Shown here in pieces: positions 45,511-55,936 of a DNA stretch of 64,000 nucleotides; within the stretch, counting starts at the first letter, position 1, and every line of letters begins with the position of its first letter. The notes below the pieces were generated by a model. That model made no database searches. It saw only the letters and a program-made list of their open reading frames with translations, and was not told the origin of the DNA. The stretch covers positions 73,954,698-74,018,697 of the forward strand of contig JAHLJT010003656.1 of NCBI GenBank assembly GCA_031308135.1. The letters run 5' to 3'. Made by a program: the position numbers and the translations under genes. The stretch comes from Acheta domesticus. Taxonomy: Eukaryota > Arthropoda > Insecta > Orthoptera > Gryllidae.

Positions 45511-48500
45511 GATTTTCGACTCGCTTTCTTAAGACTACTCCTTCACACATTTCATGTCCACCAACTCCCATGTTGAAATACCCGTAAGTTAAAGGTATTC
45601 AATACTACACACTCGTTGCATAAAGACACTCTTTGATTAATTGGAAATCGTATTTTAAATTTATGTAAAAAAATAACAATTATTATTCAATTATGTAATG
45701 TAATACATTATATAATGTAATGTATTACGTACTATAATGTATTATGTAACGTAATGTATGTAATGCAAGTAAGTATAAGAACATGGAGAACTCAACTTCA
45801 TATCCCTTCACCACGAAGTAAACTAGAATTATCATGCATACTTTTCACCTCTTGCTCTTTACGACTTGCTTACCTCTCTTCTTACACAATTCTAGAAACA
45901 ATAAAAAGCAATGGGTCAAACATACTAAAAGAAATGCCTCAACGAACATGTTGAAAAAATGGCGCAAAACAGACTCACAGAGTAAGCTGTAGAATATAAA
46001 CCTGTAGGAGACAGAATACGAAATGCAAGGTCGGAAAGCGGTTGGAACAAGCAATACACTAATTCATAAAGAAAGAAACGAAGAACAAAGGAAATCTCAT
46101 ATTTCACTGAAGTATTCACATTCGTTTGGATGTCCTCACAAACAACTAGTTTACGTACCCCTTACAACCCGTCTCGCAGGATGAAGGCGTACCAGTTTTG
46201 AGCACCCTTGATCTAGAGATACCCCTCCCCAATCAAAGTGTGTCGGCTCGCGACCGGAGGGCATCCGCTTGGCATGCGCAGGCGCGTTTTCCGAAACGCT
46301 AATCCTCCATTGGCCACGCCATATTCCGAATCGCCTCCGAAGCGCCTTGTAATCCCAGCGACTGAGACACCTCCTCCAACGGACAAAAGTTCAACGCGCG
46401 CACACGCCCGCATGTAGTCAGATCCGAATTAATATCTTCACAGACCTTTGGGAATGTCTGAACTATGAGGTCTCCATAATATTGAACGCATGTAACCAAT
46501 ATCAATACGAAAATGAACCAGAATCTTTAAATTTACAAATTTAATATTCAAATAATAAATACAATATATACATATATACTTCAAAATAATTTCGTTGACA
46601 TTCCACAACATTTTTGTGTCAAATATTTTTCAAAAATATATTAACTACTTTTTAAATTATACATTTATTATATGGTTGGTAAAAGTTAAATAGCTATTGT
46701 TTCATATTCGTGAAATATTATGAATTTTTGTTGGAAAAAACATATGGCACGCTCTATTAAGCGATGTTCCTAAGCACGTTCTTAGTCTGCTTATGATGTG
46801 AACCCAATCCTGCATGGAGTTTTGTGGCGATCGTGATTGGGCCCAGGAAATCGAAACGGTGGATAATGATGGGCTCCACATGCCGGATGAAGTGCGTCTA
46901 AAGCGACGGATGCCTGCCCTGCTATCTCAGAAACATAAAATTCTACACATCGCCACGTGATTCTACGGCTCGAAATGGCAACAGGAAAAAAACACAGAAC
47001 GAGAGCCAAGGAATCAAGGACAAGGTTGGTGTTCGATTTCAACATCGCCTGATGTCCTAGAACTTTCACCTCCATAGCAAGTGCAAACACAGACGCATTA
47101 CCATGAACAACACTTACTTGGAGGAATACGATAGCGTATGAGCCTAGAAGAGATTGTACAACGAGTAGGAATTGAAAGCATAGAACTGCGTAACAAGATC
47201 AAAAGTCTGAAAGTTCTGCACACGATAACGAATACTGATACTAGCGATTCAGTTTTCAGAGTAGCAATTTAGTTAGTCAAAGACAGTATAAATTATTTGC
47301 AAAACCGATACATTTACATGGAAATGTCGAAAATTGGAATAAATCAGTATACACATGTGCGGCTTTCAAACTGCAGCATTTGAAGTTAAATAATTCAGTA
47401 TATGCTTTTGAAAGGAATAAAATAAAGTGCAAAGGTGTATGTAATTTTGCGGAAATTGGAATAGGAAACAAAGCAGTTCTTTGTTAAAATATATATCTGA
47501 GATTCCCAATAATTATTCTCACAATTTTTTTCGTTAAAACTTCGAGAAATGACTCAAATAACTTTACTGGAAGTGGTAAATCTCGAAAAATTAACCCAAC
47601 CAATCAAGGGTAAATTCTCCAAAAATGAAATTAAACTTCACTTTGGAAAAGTGCTCCACAAATATTTATTTAAAGCTCAGAAAAAGAACAATATATCCCA
47701 TGCCTTTCTAGAGATTTGAGAGTTCATTCAGCGGAAATATACAAACGCTTTCAATTTTTGATACCACTTCCCCTTTTGTGAAGTGTTCATCTATTCATAG
47801 AGTTAATAAAAACTGAAACGTGATCGTAAAATTCAAGTAAAAGCAATATAAAAAAGTCCAATTAACTTAATAGAAACGAATTGTGACTTTATAAATTAAT
47901 GTTAAATGTAGCCGCTCTCATAAATTCGTAACGTATTTCCAATGGAAAAATACTTTTCCACAAATATTCGTCCATTCAAATTAATTTTTTAAACAAAATT
48001 ATCTATGACATTTGGGCGTAAGTGCTATATTTTCCATCCCCATTGTAAAGACGAAGTTCCTATTTTCAGAACAAGCTTGGAGAACGTAATTGGAATGACA
48101 CTGATTGACTTACTACCATAAGGAATAGTCTCTAAATCCTATAGAACGAGTAACTGGTAGTTCGCCAAGGACAGCCCTCCACTTTTACTTGGCGCGAACT
48201 GTGTAGTTTTCTGCCGGGGAAACAACGAACGGGCGTTAAAATGTAGGAGAGGACTCTGCCAGGAAATTAGCCTTCTGGTGAAAAGAATTAACACCTGAGC
48301 CGACTTTCTAAACGCTGTTGTAAGCTTTTCTAGTTAGCAAATGACCTGGCAAGCGATCTTCGAGGAAGCGAGATAGCTAAGCGGAACTTGTGTGCCGCAC
48401 CTCCTGCTGGCTGGCACGCGTTCGCCCGCCGTCACAGAATACCTACTACCACTTGGTAGTCTACTACTACAGGGGCGCACCCAAGGTTTCAAAAAGTTTA

Positions 48501-48716
48501 AAATTTATTTGCGTAAAATTATTCAAACCAGTTTGACACTGAAGTGAAGTATTTCTCCTTGAGCTAATAGTCAGTCTTACGTCAAGTGCAGTGAAGGCCA
48601 ACACAAGTGCGGGCAAAGTGCGACGTATATACTTAACGTAACTGAATAAATTACTGGTTACCGAAGGTAGATCAATGAAGTGAAGAGAAAGGTACTGAGT
48701 AAGAGATGGGCCCATT
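45511..48716. other. Long AT-rich stretch with a TAATGTA-type tract
   Basis: 45690-45770 is a degenerate, partly palindromic run of aatgta/tacatta words. The rest shows no gene or family repeat. A GC-richer patch lies at 46225-46420 and another at 48360-48440, which contains the hairpin ctaccacttggtag. Confidence 0.6.
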
Positions 48717-49060
48717 TTATTTTTTTAAATATTTGTCTATTTGTGTTTGTATTTTATTTTTGTGTATTTGTATTATTTTTTTAAAAATATTTGTATGTAT
48801 TGTTTGTTCTAATTTATTTTTGTATTTCTTTTTGATTAACTGTCATCGAGCGTACGCTTATTTGTAGTAATAAATTATTATTATTAAGTCGTACGTCATT
48901 ACCTTTTATCCCCACCGGCCAGGGGTTAGTAAATGAGGTTCCCAGACGGTCACCCATCCAAGAACACGTGGAGTCTCGAACTCCTTAACCTCCGTGACTT
49001 CACGGAGATGAGTTAAGAAGTTCGTCTATCCTCGCAGGCTTCGGCCTCCTCTCCCGAAGC
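48717..49060 (-). mobile_element. SINE with a 5S rRNA-derived head
   Basis: On the minus strand, a segment matching the 3' part of 5S rRNA appears at about 49000-48936: a ggaggttaagg-like box A region, then ttcttggatgggtgaccgtctgggaac in pieces (box C word ggatgggtgacc at 48948-48959). A short GC-rich stretch and taataataataa (48879-48892) follow. A long A-rich tail then runs with atacaaa/atatttttaaaaa units to 48717. A 5S-like internal promoter plus A-rich tail defines the SINE3 class. An isolated 5S pseudogene is the alternative, but the tail favours a SINE. Confidence 0.7.
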
Positions 49061-49152
49061 CTTCGATTGACTATTTAGTGTTTCCGGGAGCGTACAAATA
49101 TGAAAAGTAACTGTAACTGTAACCCGTAACTGTAATGCATATTACATCCCAG

Positions 49153-49480
49153 GAGATGGTAGCGATTGTGATAGTGAGATAGTGGATAGTGAGATCCGGC
49201 GCCGGTCTACAACTCTTCGAATTGCAGGGTTTCTCCTCCAGGTCCTGCTTTCGCTCCCGACTGTTCCGGCATTCGCCTGGTGTTGATCGGAGAAACCACG
49301 GAAAACCACCGATCAGAGCAGCGGGCCGCTACAATTCTCCTCCAGACAGCGGCTGAATTCGACCTAGGAATTCAGCTAGTGATGAAAATCCCGACACATC
49401 GTGGCATGTCGGGACTCGAACCATAGGACCTTCCGGTCACAGGCACTGCTGTGCCATTAATTCGTTCCCTGAGCCACTTA
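49153..49480 (-). mobile_element. tRNA-headed SINE family A, copy 11
   Basis: Minus strand: head with acaggcctg..gtgaccggaaggtcct and ggttcgagtcccgac (about 49407-49425). The body holds gggattttcatcactagctg, gaattcagccgctgtctgg, aggagaattgtagcggcc, ctctgatcggtggttttccg, tggtttctccgatcaacacc and aggcgaatgccgg. It then jumps by deletion to the cgccggatctcac region. It lies about 90 bp from the 5S-headed SINE, in the same orientation. Confidence 0.8.
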
Positions 49481-49789
49481 AGTCCGTACAATACATCAGT
49501 GGACATTGGGAAGAACCAGCTCCAGAGCGGCGATAATCCGTTCAACTCTGCTGCTGCGAATTCTTTTACTAAATATGAAGCAAAACCATGTTCAAAAACA
49601 AATAACATTCTATCTTATTAAGAAACGCCATAGATAACACCGAATTTTTGAATTTATTTTGAATTCTGCAACCTTTGAAAATTTTCTTTGCGCGGTGACG
49701 CTTTCACCCTGTGTATGTGCATTCTGTATTGATCATCCTGGCACACGACTTTCCTTTCCCACCTCTTTTGTTTATTCATCACCGTCCCG
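49481..49789. other. Non-coding stretch
   Basis: No supported feature. Confidence 0.55.
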
Positions 49790-50012
49790 CACAGTTTCCT
49801 GGCTTGGCTTCCGCCGCACTCCCGCTTCCCCCCCCCTCCGCCCTTCTTCCCCTCCCCCCCCGGGAGCGCACGCGTCCAATGAAAGGACGATCGAGGCACA
49901 AAAGCGCGGTCGACGCGGGGAATCGCCCATTGTGCGCACGGCCGTCTTTTAGCGTTGCAGGCGCTTCCATTACCAGATGGAAATTTCGGTAATTGATTCG
50001 TCGGATCGAAGA
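49790..50012. promoter_or_regulatory. CpG island with candidate regulatory segment
   Basis: C-runs at 49820-49860 lead into unique CpG-rich sequence with AT words: ccaatgaaagg, cccattg, ccattaccagatgg (E-box-like cagatg) and ggtaattgatt (homeodomain-type). Frames of 63-97 codons on both strands are unrecognised. The motif mix resembles a developmental enhancer or promoter, by inference only. Confidence 0.35.
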
Positions 50013-50470
50013 CGTTCCCCCTGACGGAAATGCCTTAAGGACAGTATCAACACATCAATACATGGGAATATCCTATACCCACAAAGAAACTTTCTTGATA
50101 CTTTCCAATATATTGATTACAGATAATTTTTCAATTAAATGAGACAACTGTTGTTTCTATTTCAGGATGCAGAAAGACGAGGAAGATGCAAACGTGCAGA
50201 ACAATTCGACAACTCTCCAATGAGTGTTCTCGAGGGACTTAAATTGCTACTGTGTATACGTACGATTAGGGCATGTTAATGTGGATACGTAAGTATAGGA
50301 ATTATCAATGTTCTTACTTCATTTTATATTTATTTTAAACCACGTTGTTCTTTTTATAGTATTGAAAGTAATGTCGGAACATTAAGTCGTAAGGATGGTA
50401 GAGGGGGGGACAGAATGGGGAGGGAAGGTGTACCACGAAATCCATGGCACGTTATGGTGTGGAAGTAGTA
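50013..50470. other. AT-rich non-coding stretch
   Basis: Nothing supported. Confidence 0.55.
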
Positions 50471-50473
50471 TAT

Positions 50474-50505
50474 AATTGTGTGTGTATGTGCGCGCGCGCG
50501 TGTGT

Positions 50506-50542
<37 letters not shown>

Positions 50543-50545
50543 GCG
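50474..50545. repeat. (GT)n/(GC)n microsatellite
   Basis: tgtgtgtgta followed by gtgcgcgcgcgcg and two long GT runs. Alternating purine-pyrimidine DNA of this kind is Z-DNA-prone. Confidence 0.95.
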
Positions 50546-51318
50546 CGCGAGCGTGGCATGATCCTGGAATTGCTCCGTCAGTGAAGTGTGTGCAAACTTC
50601 TTGGACACTGGTCGGCTTGGATATATCGACGGATGTAGGAAGCTTTGCTTTTGGAATTTAGAAAGTTCACAGAGGATACATTTAATACATGTTGTACTGA
50701 TCAAATCCTTCTTCAGTAAGGGAATTTTCGAAACAATCTATGGTTATTGTGTGGTAGTGGAAGTAACTTTAAGAAATGGAATTTGATGCCGGAGACAACA
50801 GATACGATGGAGAGGCGTACAACATTTGAGTAAAGGAAGCAGTCGAAATGATGAGTCATGCGCCTGAGAATCGAACACTAATGATTAAAACAGTGCGTTA
50901 CTATTTGATTTATGAAAGAAAAGATAAAGGCCATTAATGGGGTGGGTAAATTCAATGTAAAGCAATTTCGTTAGCTTTCGTAAAGCTTGTTCTTTTGTTC
51001 TATTTCCTTTATTTCATCTTGAAATAGAATTAACACATTGTTCACTTGTTTGACCTAGAAATTGTAATGGTATTTTTATAAAGTAATAGGATTTTCATTC
51101 AATGATTAATGACTATTCCTTCATAATAAATGTTCAATGCAATGCGTATGGAAAACTTTTCAAAATACCAATTCAACTTCTGAGTAATTGTGAATAAATA
51201 ATATCTGTGGATGCATAAAGATGGTGTCGGACAATTTCATAGGATAAACATTTCGGTACGTAATACTTGGCTGACGTCGAAAATCCACATCCGGCGCGAC
51301 TACCGGATAATTTTAATA
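50546..51318. other. AT-rich non-coding stretch
   Basis: No supported gene; a 66-codon frame at 50586-50786 is unrecognised. Confidence 0.55.
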
Positions 51319-51978
51319 CAACAGCGAACAAACTAATCCGAACACATGCTGTCCTTTAGAAAACAAAATTTAAAATTTTTATGTACTTAATCATTTAAAT
51401 GTCCTCCTTTATTGTTAAGAAGTTCATTTATTCTCTTAGGCATTGACTCTACTAAAATTAAATATTGCTTTTTTTTGAGAGCGTAGGCTTCCGCCGCCGG
51501 AGTTAGTCCTTACATGGCTATCCTTGGACGCGGCATCTCCCGGATAGCCATGTCAGTATAATTGTTTTTGTTTTTTATTTCTTCGTCACGAAACCAGTCA
51601 CAATTGACTCAAGAAGGTTTATTTTGCGTCACATTTCATTTTCTGAGTCAATTGGATTTAGATCAGGAGAATTTCCCGGAGCACTTGAATAATGTTCGTT
51701 TTGAAAAAATGGAAGTTTTTTTCAATGTTTCCATGGTGTTATATTCATAGTAGTCGACAAACTTAGGAGCACACTGAGAACGCTACGTACACCAAATATT
51801 ACAATAAACTGAGCAAACATACACCTACAAAAATAAAAGAACTATCAACAATGAAGGTTAAGATACCGCAACAATGAGTAAATAGAATTACATCAGACAG
51901 CTGCGTATCAAAACACTCTTACCAAATAATGAATCATTACGACTATTCTCTGTGTTCGGATTAATTTGTTCGCCATTC
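51319..51978 (-). mobile_element. Tc1-type element, internally deleted and interrupted
   Basis: The ends caacagcgaacaaactaatc (51319) and its imperfect inverse ttaatttgttcgccattc (to 51978) are each flanked by TA (51317-51318, 51979-51980). The minus strand encodes SSAPGNSPDLNPID (about 51685-51645), the conserved block around the second catalytic Asp of Tc1 transposases. Further on comes QYLILVESMPKRI, then LLNNKGGHLND (about 51473-51395), the usual C-terminus. Stops and frameshifts lie between, and an A-tailed insert splits the frame. The N-terminal half is lost. Inactive. Confidence 0.85.
51475..51560 (-). mobile_element. Short A-tailed hairpin insert inside the Tc1 element
   Basis: Between the two Tc1 coding blocks lies an ~85-bp foreign segment. 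On the minus strand it holds acatggctatcc and ggatagccatgt as perfect 12-bp inverse arms around 18 bases, then a GC-rich stretch (ccggcggcggaagcc), ending in eight A. A poly(A)-ended, structured fragment suggests a severely 5'-truncated LINE 3' end or another retroposed RNA. Confidence 0.6.
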
Positions 51979-52054
51979 TAATTTTTGAGAGGTGGGTCCA
52001 AAACTTTAGCTCTGCACATGGTTCAATTCCACTTTCGCTCTCCCACGCACGGGC

Positions 52055-52500
52055 ACCTGCTGCTTGTGCGCGCGTGTGGGCGGGGTGAGGCGGGGTGGGG
52101 TGGGGCGGGGCAAGTGGGGCGGGGTGGGGCAGGCGTGGGGCTGGCGGGGGGCGGGCGGGGGCGGGCGTGGGGCGGGCGTGGAGCGGGCGTGGGGCGGGCG
52201 TGGAGCGGGCGTGGGGCGGGCGTGGGGCGGGCGTGGGGCGGGCGGGGGGCGGTGGAGGGCGGGCGGGGGCGGGGAAGGGGGCGGGGAGAGGCGGGACGGG
52301 TCGCGGGTGGGCGCGGGGGGGCGGGGCAGGACGGGGGCGGGGCGAGGCGGGTCTTGCCGCGTCCGCCGCCCGGCCTTCACCCAGTTGGACGCCAGGTGCT
52401 GCGCCTTGCAAATGCATCCGCCTTTCGGCGCCTGGACACCGCGCGGCTCCGTTACGCGCTCGCTCCACCCAGCCTTGAACCCTGCACATGGCGGAGACCA
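52055..52500 (+). repeat. G-rich CpG island with 11-bp tandem array
   Basis: About eight copies of gcgggcgtgg(g/a) run from 52161 to about 52245, within a block of GGGG/GCGGG repetition from 52079 to 52350. The plus strand has many G4-capable runs. Long open frames on both strands (127-318 codons; Gly/Arg/Ala or Pro/Ala/His repeats) follow from the repetition. 52360-52500 is normal GC-rich sequence. Confidence 0.88.
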
Positions 52501-52518
52501 CACGGACCTCGTCGCTTG

Positions 52519-53222
52519 GGTTAGCTACGACGAATTCAGTCGCTGTCTCCAGGAGAATTCTAGCGGCCGGCTGCTCTGATCGGCAGTTTTCCGTGGTTTC
52601 TCCGATCAACGTCAAGCAAATGCCGGAATAGTACCCTAAAGGAGGCTCCACACATTCGGCATTCGGCGTGCAGCAAGCTACTGCTCGCCCGATCCCGACC
52701 AGCTGAAGTGTTCGGCGAATGTTCGCTCCCTTCGATGTGTCCAAAAGACAGACACGCGGTGGGTAGGGCGAGCGCCGAATGTTCGTCACTCGGCAAACAG
52801 CAAGCAGCCCATCCACACTATTTGGGATTTGGCGAGCTATTGCTCGCTGTTCGCCGAATAGCAAATGTGTGAAGCTGCATTAACATATTGGCCATAGACC
52901 ACGCGTGACCTTTCTTTCCTCTTTCTTGCCCCAATTTCATCCCTTACTTACGCATACTTTTACATGCACTACACTACCACACATACCGGGAGACCGACCG
53001 GGAGCTTAGATCTCGTCCTGGCTGGGGAGGTGCCTGATGGTGGGAGATACCAAGTTGGGATAAACCCCGCTAGCCGACAGGTAGATCGCCGCCGAATCTC
53101 ACCATCTAGCGGGGGAAGATCACAGCCACCTCCCAAAGAAAAAATGCTAAAATCCTTAGTCACGTAACTTTAGAGCATTTATCTGTGCCTTAAACGCGCC
53201 CGGAATCACTGATCAATCAATC
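52519..53222 (+). mobile_element. tRNA-headed SINE family A, copy 12, split by a MITE
   Basis: The tRNA head is missing. The body starts at gttagctacgacgaattcag, then cgctgtctccaggagaattc, tagcggccggctgctctgat, cggcagttttccgtgg, tttctccgatcaac and atgccggaatagtaccctaa. A 240-bp insert then intervenes. The SINE resumes at acgcgtgacctttc, then ttacatgcactacactacca, gggagaccgaccgggagct, ctcgtcctggctgggg, cgccgaatctcacc, gggggaagatcacagccacc. After a diverged stretch it ends cgcgcccggaatcactgatc with a CAATCAATC tail. Confidence 0.85.
52640..52879. mobile_element. MITE nested in SINE, about 48-bp inverted ends, possible TTAA target
   Basis: The left end aggaggctccacacattcgg is the imperfect inverse of the right end (tgcagcttcacacatttgct read inward). 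Similarity continues through attcggcg, (t/a)gcagc(a/g)agc and ctcgcc for about 48 bp. The flanks are ctaa (52636-52639) and ttaa (52880-52883), so a piggyBac-type TTAA duplication with one mutation is plausible. It inserted after the SINE did. Confidence 0.72.
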
Positions 53223-53503
53223 GTTGCTCGGGAAAATTCGTCTCTGTGAGAGTGAACATGGGGAACGCAAATGATGTTCGTGTGTTATATGATCATGTGA
53301 TTCGTAGTGCATGTTATGTAGCGGATCGTGACGATATTTCTCCCTCGGCAAGAATGTGAGATCCCTTAGCGAACTACGGTGCCTGTCTGTTTGCCTATTC
53401 CCCTAGCAGGTACTTCCCAGTTGAGCACCGTCTCAGCGAGGTCAATCCGTAATATCCTGACTAGTATCCAGATATTGGTGGGAGTGTAGCATGTAAACAA
53501 GAA
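53223..53503. other. Non-coding stretch
   Basis: Nothing supported. Confidence 0.5.
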
Positions 53504-53640
53504 TATGTGTGTGTGTGTGTAAGAGAGAGAGGAGGGAGAGAGAAAGAGGGAGAGAGGGACAGAGAGAGGATCAGAGAGAGGGACGGAGACGGGGAGAGAG
53601 AGGATAAGGAGATCAAGAGGGAGGGGGTAAGGAGACAAGG
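53504..53640. repeat. (GT)n then purine-rich GA tract
   Basis: Nine GT units followed by ~115 bp of gagaga/gggaga. Open frames through it encode Arg/Glu or Ser/Leu/Pro polymers and are not genes. Confidence 0.92.
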
Positions 53641-53676
53641 ATCAGGAAGAAAAGATCGCACGCGGTTCTTGAATAT

Positions 53677-53810
53677 TTTGTTTTTTTCTCCGGCATTCGT
53701 CTGCTATCGATACGGTATGGAAAACTACCGATCAGAGTAGCCGGCCGCTAGAATTCACCTCCAATAGGGATTGAATTCGATGCTAGTGTCGAAAATCCGC
53801 GAGAAATCTG
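53677..53810 (-). mobile_element. tRNA-headed SINE family A, copy 13 (fragment)
   Basis: Minus strand: cgcggattttcgacactagc, gaattcaatccctattggag, gtgaattctagcggccgg, ctactctgatcggtagtttt, ccat-accgtatcgatagcag, acgaatgccgg. This is the 5' body only. The GA tract begins where the centre of the SINE would be. Confidence 0.75.
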
Positions 53811-54645
53811 CAGAGACAACGTGTAGGCGCCAATCCACCGCAGTCGATACAGATATCGGACTCTAGAGAACTGATAAACCCAAATAAATTATGAACCATG
53901 TAAAACTATTTGGATCCTAAATTCACACTTGGAGGATCATAAGAAATGGAATAGGTTAATCTGAGAAAATTAATTGTTAACTTTAGTTTTGAAATTGAAC
54001 GTTCATTAAATTAAAAATGTTTCTTTATATCAAATCTCAATAGAAATACATATCTTTCTCATTCGTAGTGTAGGCCGCATAGTCTCGTTAGTGAAGAACT
54101 ACAACTTAAAACTTCACAAGCGATATGAACATGAATTTTAAAGGTGTAGCATGTATAAGTAAGCCAGGATAATTAATGTTTTTTTTTCTCTATTTTACCA
54201 AAAGCTGTAGAAATGACAATACCAGATGTTTATCATTCCTTCTTTCATAATCATTCATTATACAGGTATGCGATTCACAAGAACAAGATTCAGATGGCTG
54301 CGCTTGCCTTCGTGTCATCTCATAGTCTCAAGTTGTTTGTTCTTCACTTCAGCTGTTTAAAGATTTAAATGCGTGAAATTCACCTGAAAGTAAAATAATT
54401 TAGTGAAGCTGATTAATTGTCCAGATCCTGGCCAAAAATTCAAAGATTATGAGAACAACTCGAAGTCAATAAGGTCCACTTGTAAGGCACTACTACTTCA
54501 TGAAACGAATCAATTCACACCGGCTCAAACTTACCGCTGTAATTTCTTGCTGTTAATCAGGGACATAATTACTTGAACATAAGCTAAAATTGATCGCGTT
54601 TTCTTCAAATGATTAATTCCTTGTAATAGCAAAAATGTCAGCACG
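53811..54645. other. AT-rich non-coding stretch
   Basis: Nothing supported. Confidence 0.55.
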
Positions 54646-54649
54646 TCAT

Positions 54650-55015
54650 CGTGTGGAATGGCGGAACGCATAGCAAGGCGCAGTACCTGATGGCCGTGGC
54701 CGAAAGGTCCATTCTGAGCCTTTTACCTGGAGGTAACGGACTCACACTGTTAAAGGCAGGGAGACCGGCATTTAGGGACAGACGCTATTCAGGTGTTAAA
54801 CGCATAGTAAATGTCACTAACACCATGCTCCAACGCCATCCGGACAGCTCAAGAAAGTTGGGATGAGGTACAAGTAAAGCGATGCATGGTGAAAGGTATT
54901 GCCCATCATTCCACATCAAGGGTGAACATATCCAGGCACGATTCTAACCCGCAGCTCTTTTGTCCCAGATTGCCATTGCGCTACCCCTTTCGCAATCTCG
55001 GCCATCCGCGACGGC
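54650..55015 (-). mobile_element. Possible second tRNA-derived SINE (family B)
   Basis: On the minus strand, aaggggtagcgcaatggcaa (A-box-like, about 54985-55000) is followed 35 bases on by gcgggttagaatcgtgcc (B-box-like with one mismatch, about 54938-54955). A GC-moderate body without long open frames then extends to about 54650. It is unrelated to family A. Only one copy lies in the window, so the 3' limit is a guess. Confidence 0.45.
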
Positions 55016-55403
55016 TCAACATGATAAGCTGCGTTTTCAATTATTATTTATTTGCTGGTGAAATCTGTAAGAAAACAAAGCGTTCGTCTTGCCGAGAGTG
55101 GCTTGCTAGAAACTATAGATGTGACATCGAAGTCAATGTTTTAAACAACGACTGAAGCCAATGATCGTTCTCAAACCAATGTTTTGTTTTGTATGAAAAA
55201 GTTCCACAACCACAATTTTGTAAAATTTAAAATGTGAAATAACAACTGATAATACAATTGCCAGTTCATGTGATCGGACGACGCGAACGCTGCCTTCAAG
55301 ATGACCCCGACGCCCAAGCATTTCCTACGCCTTTCCTCATATTTCGACGGTCGTGTGCAGTAAACATAGCCCCTCCCCTCCTTCATTCCACAAACTTCTA
55401 TTG
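55016..55403. other. Non-coding stretch
   Basis: Nothing supported. Confidence 0.5.
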
Positions 55404-55936
55404 CGATTGACTGATTGTTCGTGATTCCGGGCGCGTCAACTACTTCGGTCATTAGTCCCAAAGTGAAGTGCGTGTTTTCCCTCCCGTTCTCGGGAGCTGG
55501 CAGTGATCTTTTCCCCGCCGGATGGCGAGATCCGGCGCCGACCTACCGTCGACTAGCGGAGTTGTCCCTCAACCAAGTATCTCCCACCAGCGGGGCACCT
55601 ACACAGACGGGACATGCTCTTAAGATCCCGACCGGTCTCCCGGCATGTGGGGTAGTGTACTGCATGTTAGTGTCAGTGTGTGTGTAAGGGGAGAGGATAG
55701 GACAAGGAAGAGGAAGGAAAGATCGCGTGTGGCCCGTTTGTTAGGGTACTGCTCCAGCATTCGTCTGGTGTTGTTCGGAGAAACCACGGAAAAGTGCCGA
55801 TCAGAGCAGCCGACTTCTAGAATTCTCCTCCAGACGGCGTCTGAATTCGACCTAGCTGACAAGCTAGTTACGGAAATCCTGCCACCGTCGGGACTCGAAC
55901 CCAGGACCTCCCGTTCAGAGGGACTGTATGCTGGCT
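55404..55936 (-). mobile_element. tRNA-headed SINE family A, copy 14 (full length)
   Basis: Minus strand: head with ctctgaacgggaggtcctgg and gttcgagtcccgacggtgg, a clean B-box at about 55883-55893. Body in full order: caggatttccgtaactagc, gaattcagacgccgtctgg, aggagaattctagaagtcgg, ctgctctgatcggcactttt, ccgtggtttctccgaacaac, gaatgctggagcagtaccct, aacaaacgggccacacgcga, the TTCCTCTTCCTTGTCC-rich centre, cttacacacacactg, gtacactaccccacatgccg, ggagaccggtcgggatctta, ggcgccggatctcgccatcc. It ends gactaatgaccgaagtagtt, gacgcgcccggaatcacg with a CAATCAGTCAATC tail. Good reference copy for the family. Confidence 0.9.

Noticed and set aside
51908..52864. 318-codon minus-strand frame
   Set aside because: It crosses a Tc1 end, an 11-bp G-rich array, part of a SINE and a nested MITE; no single gene could span these.
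55880..55900. tRNA gene suggested by ggttcgagtcccgac-type B-boxes in several places
   Set aside because: Each lies at the head of a SINE copy and lacks a pairing acceptor stem, so they are SINE heads and not tRNA genes.
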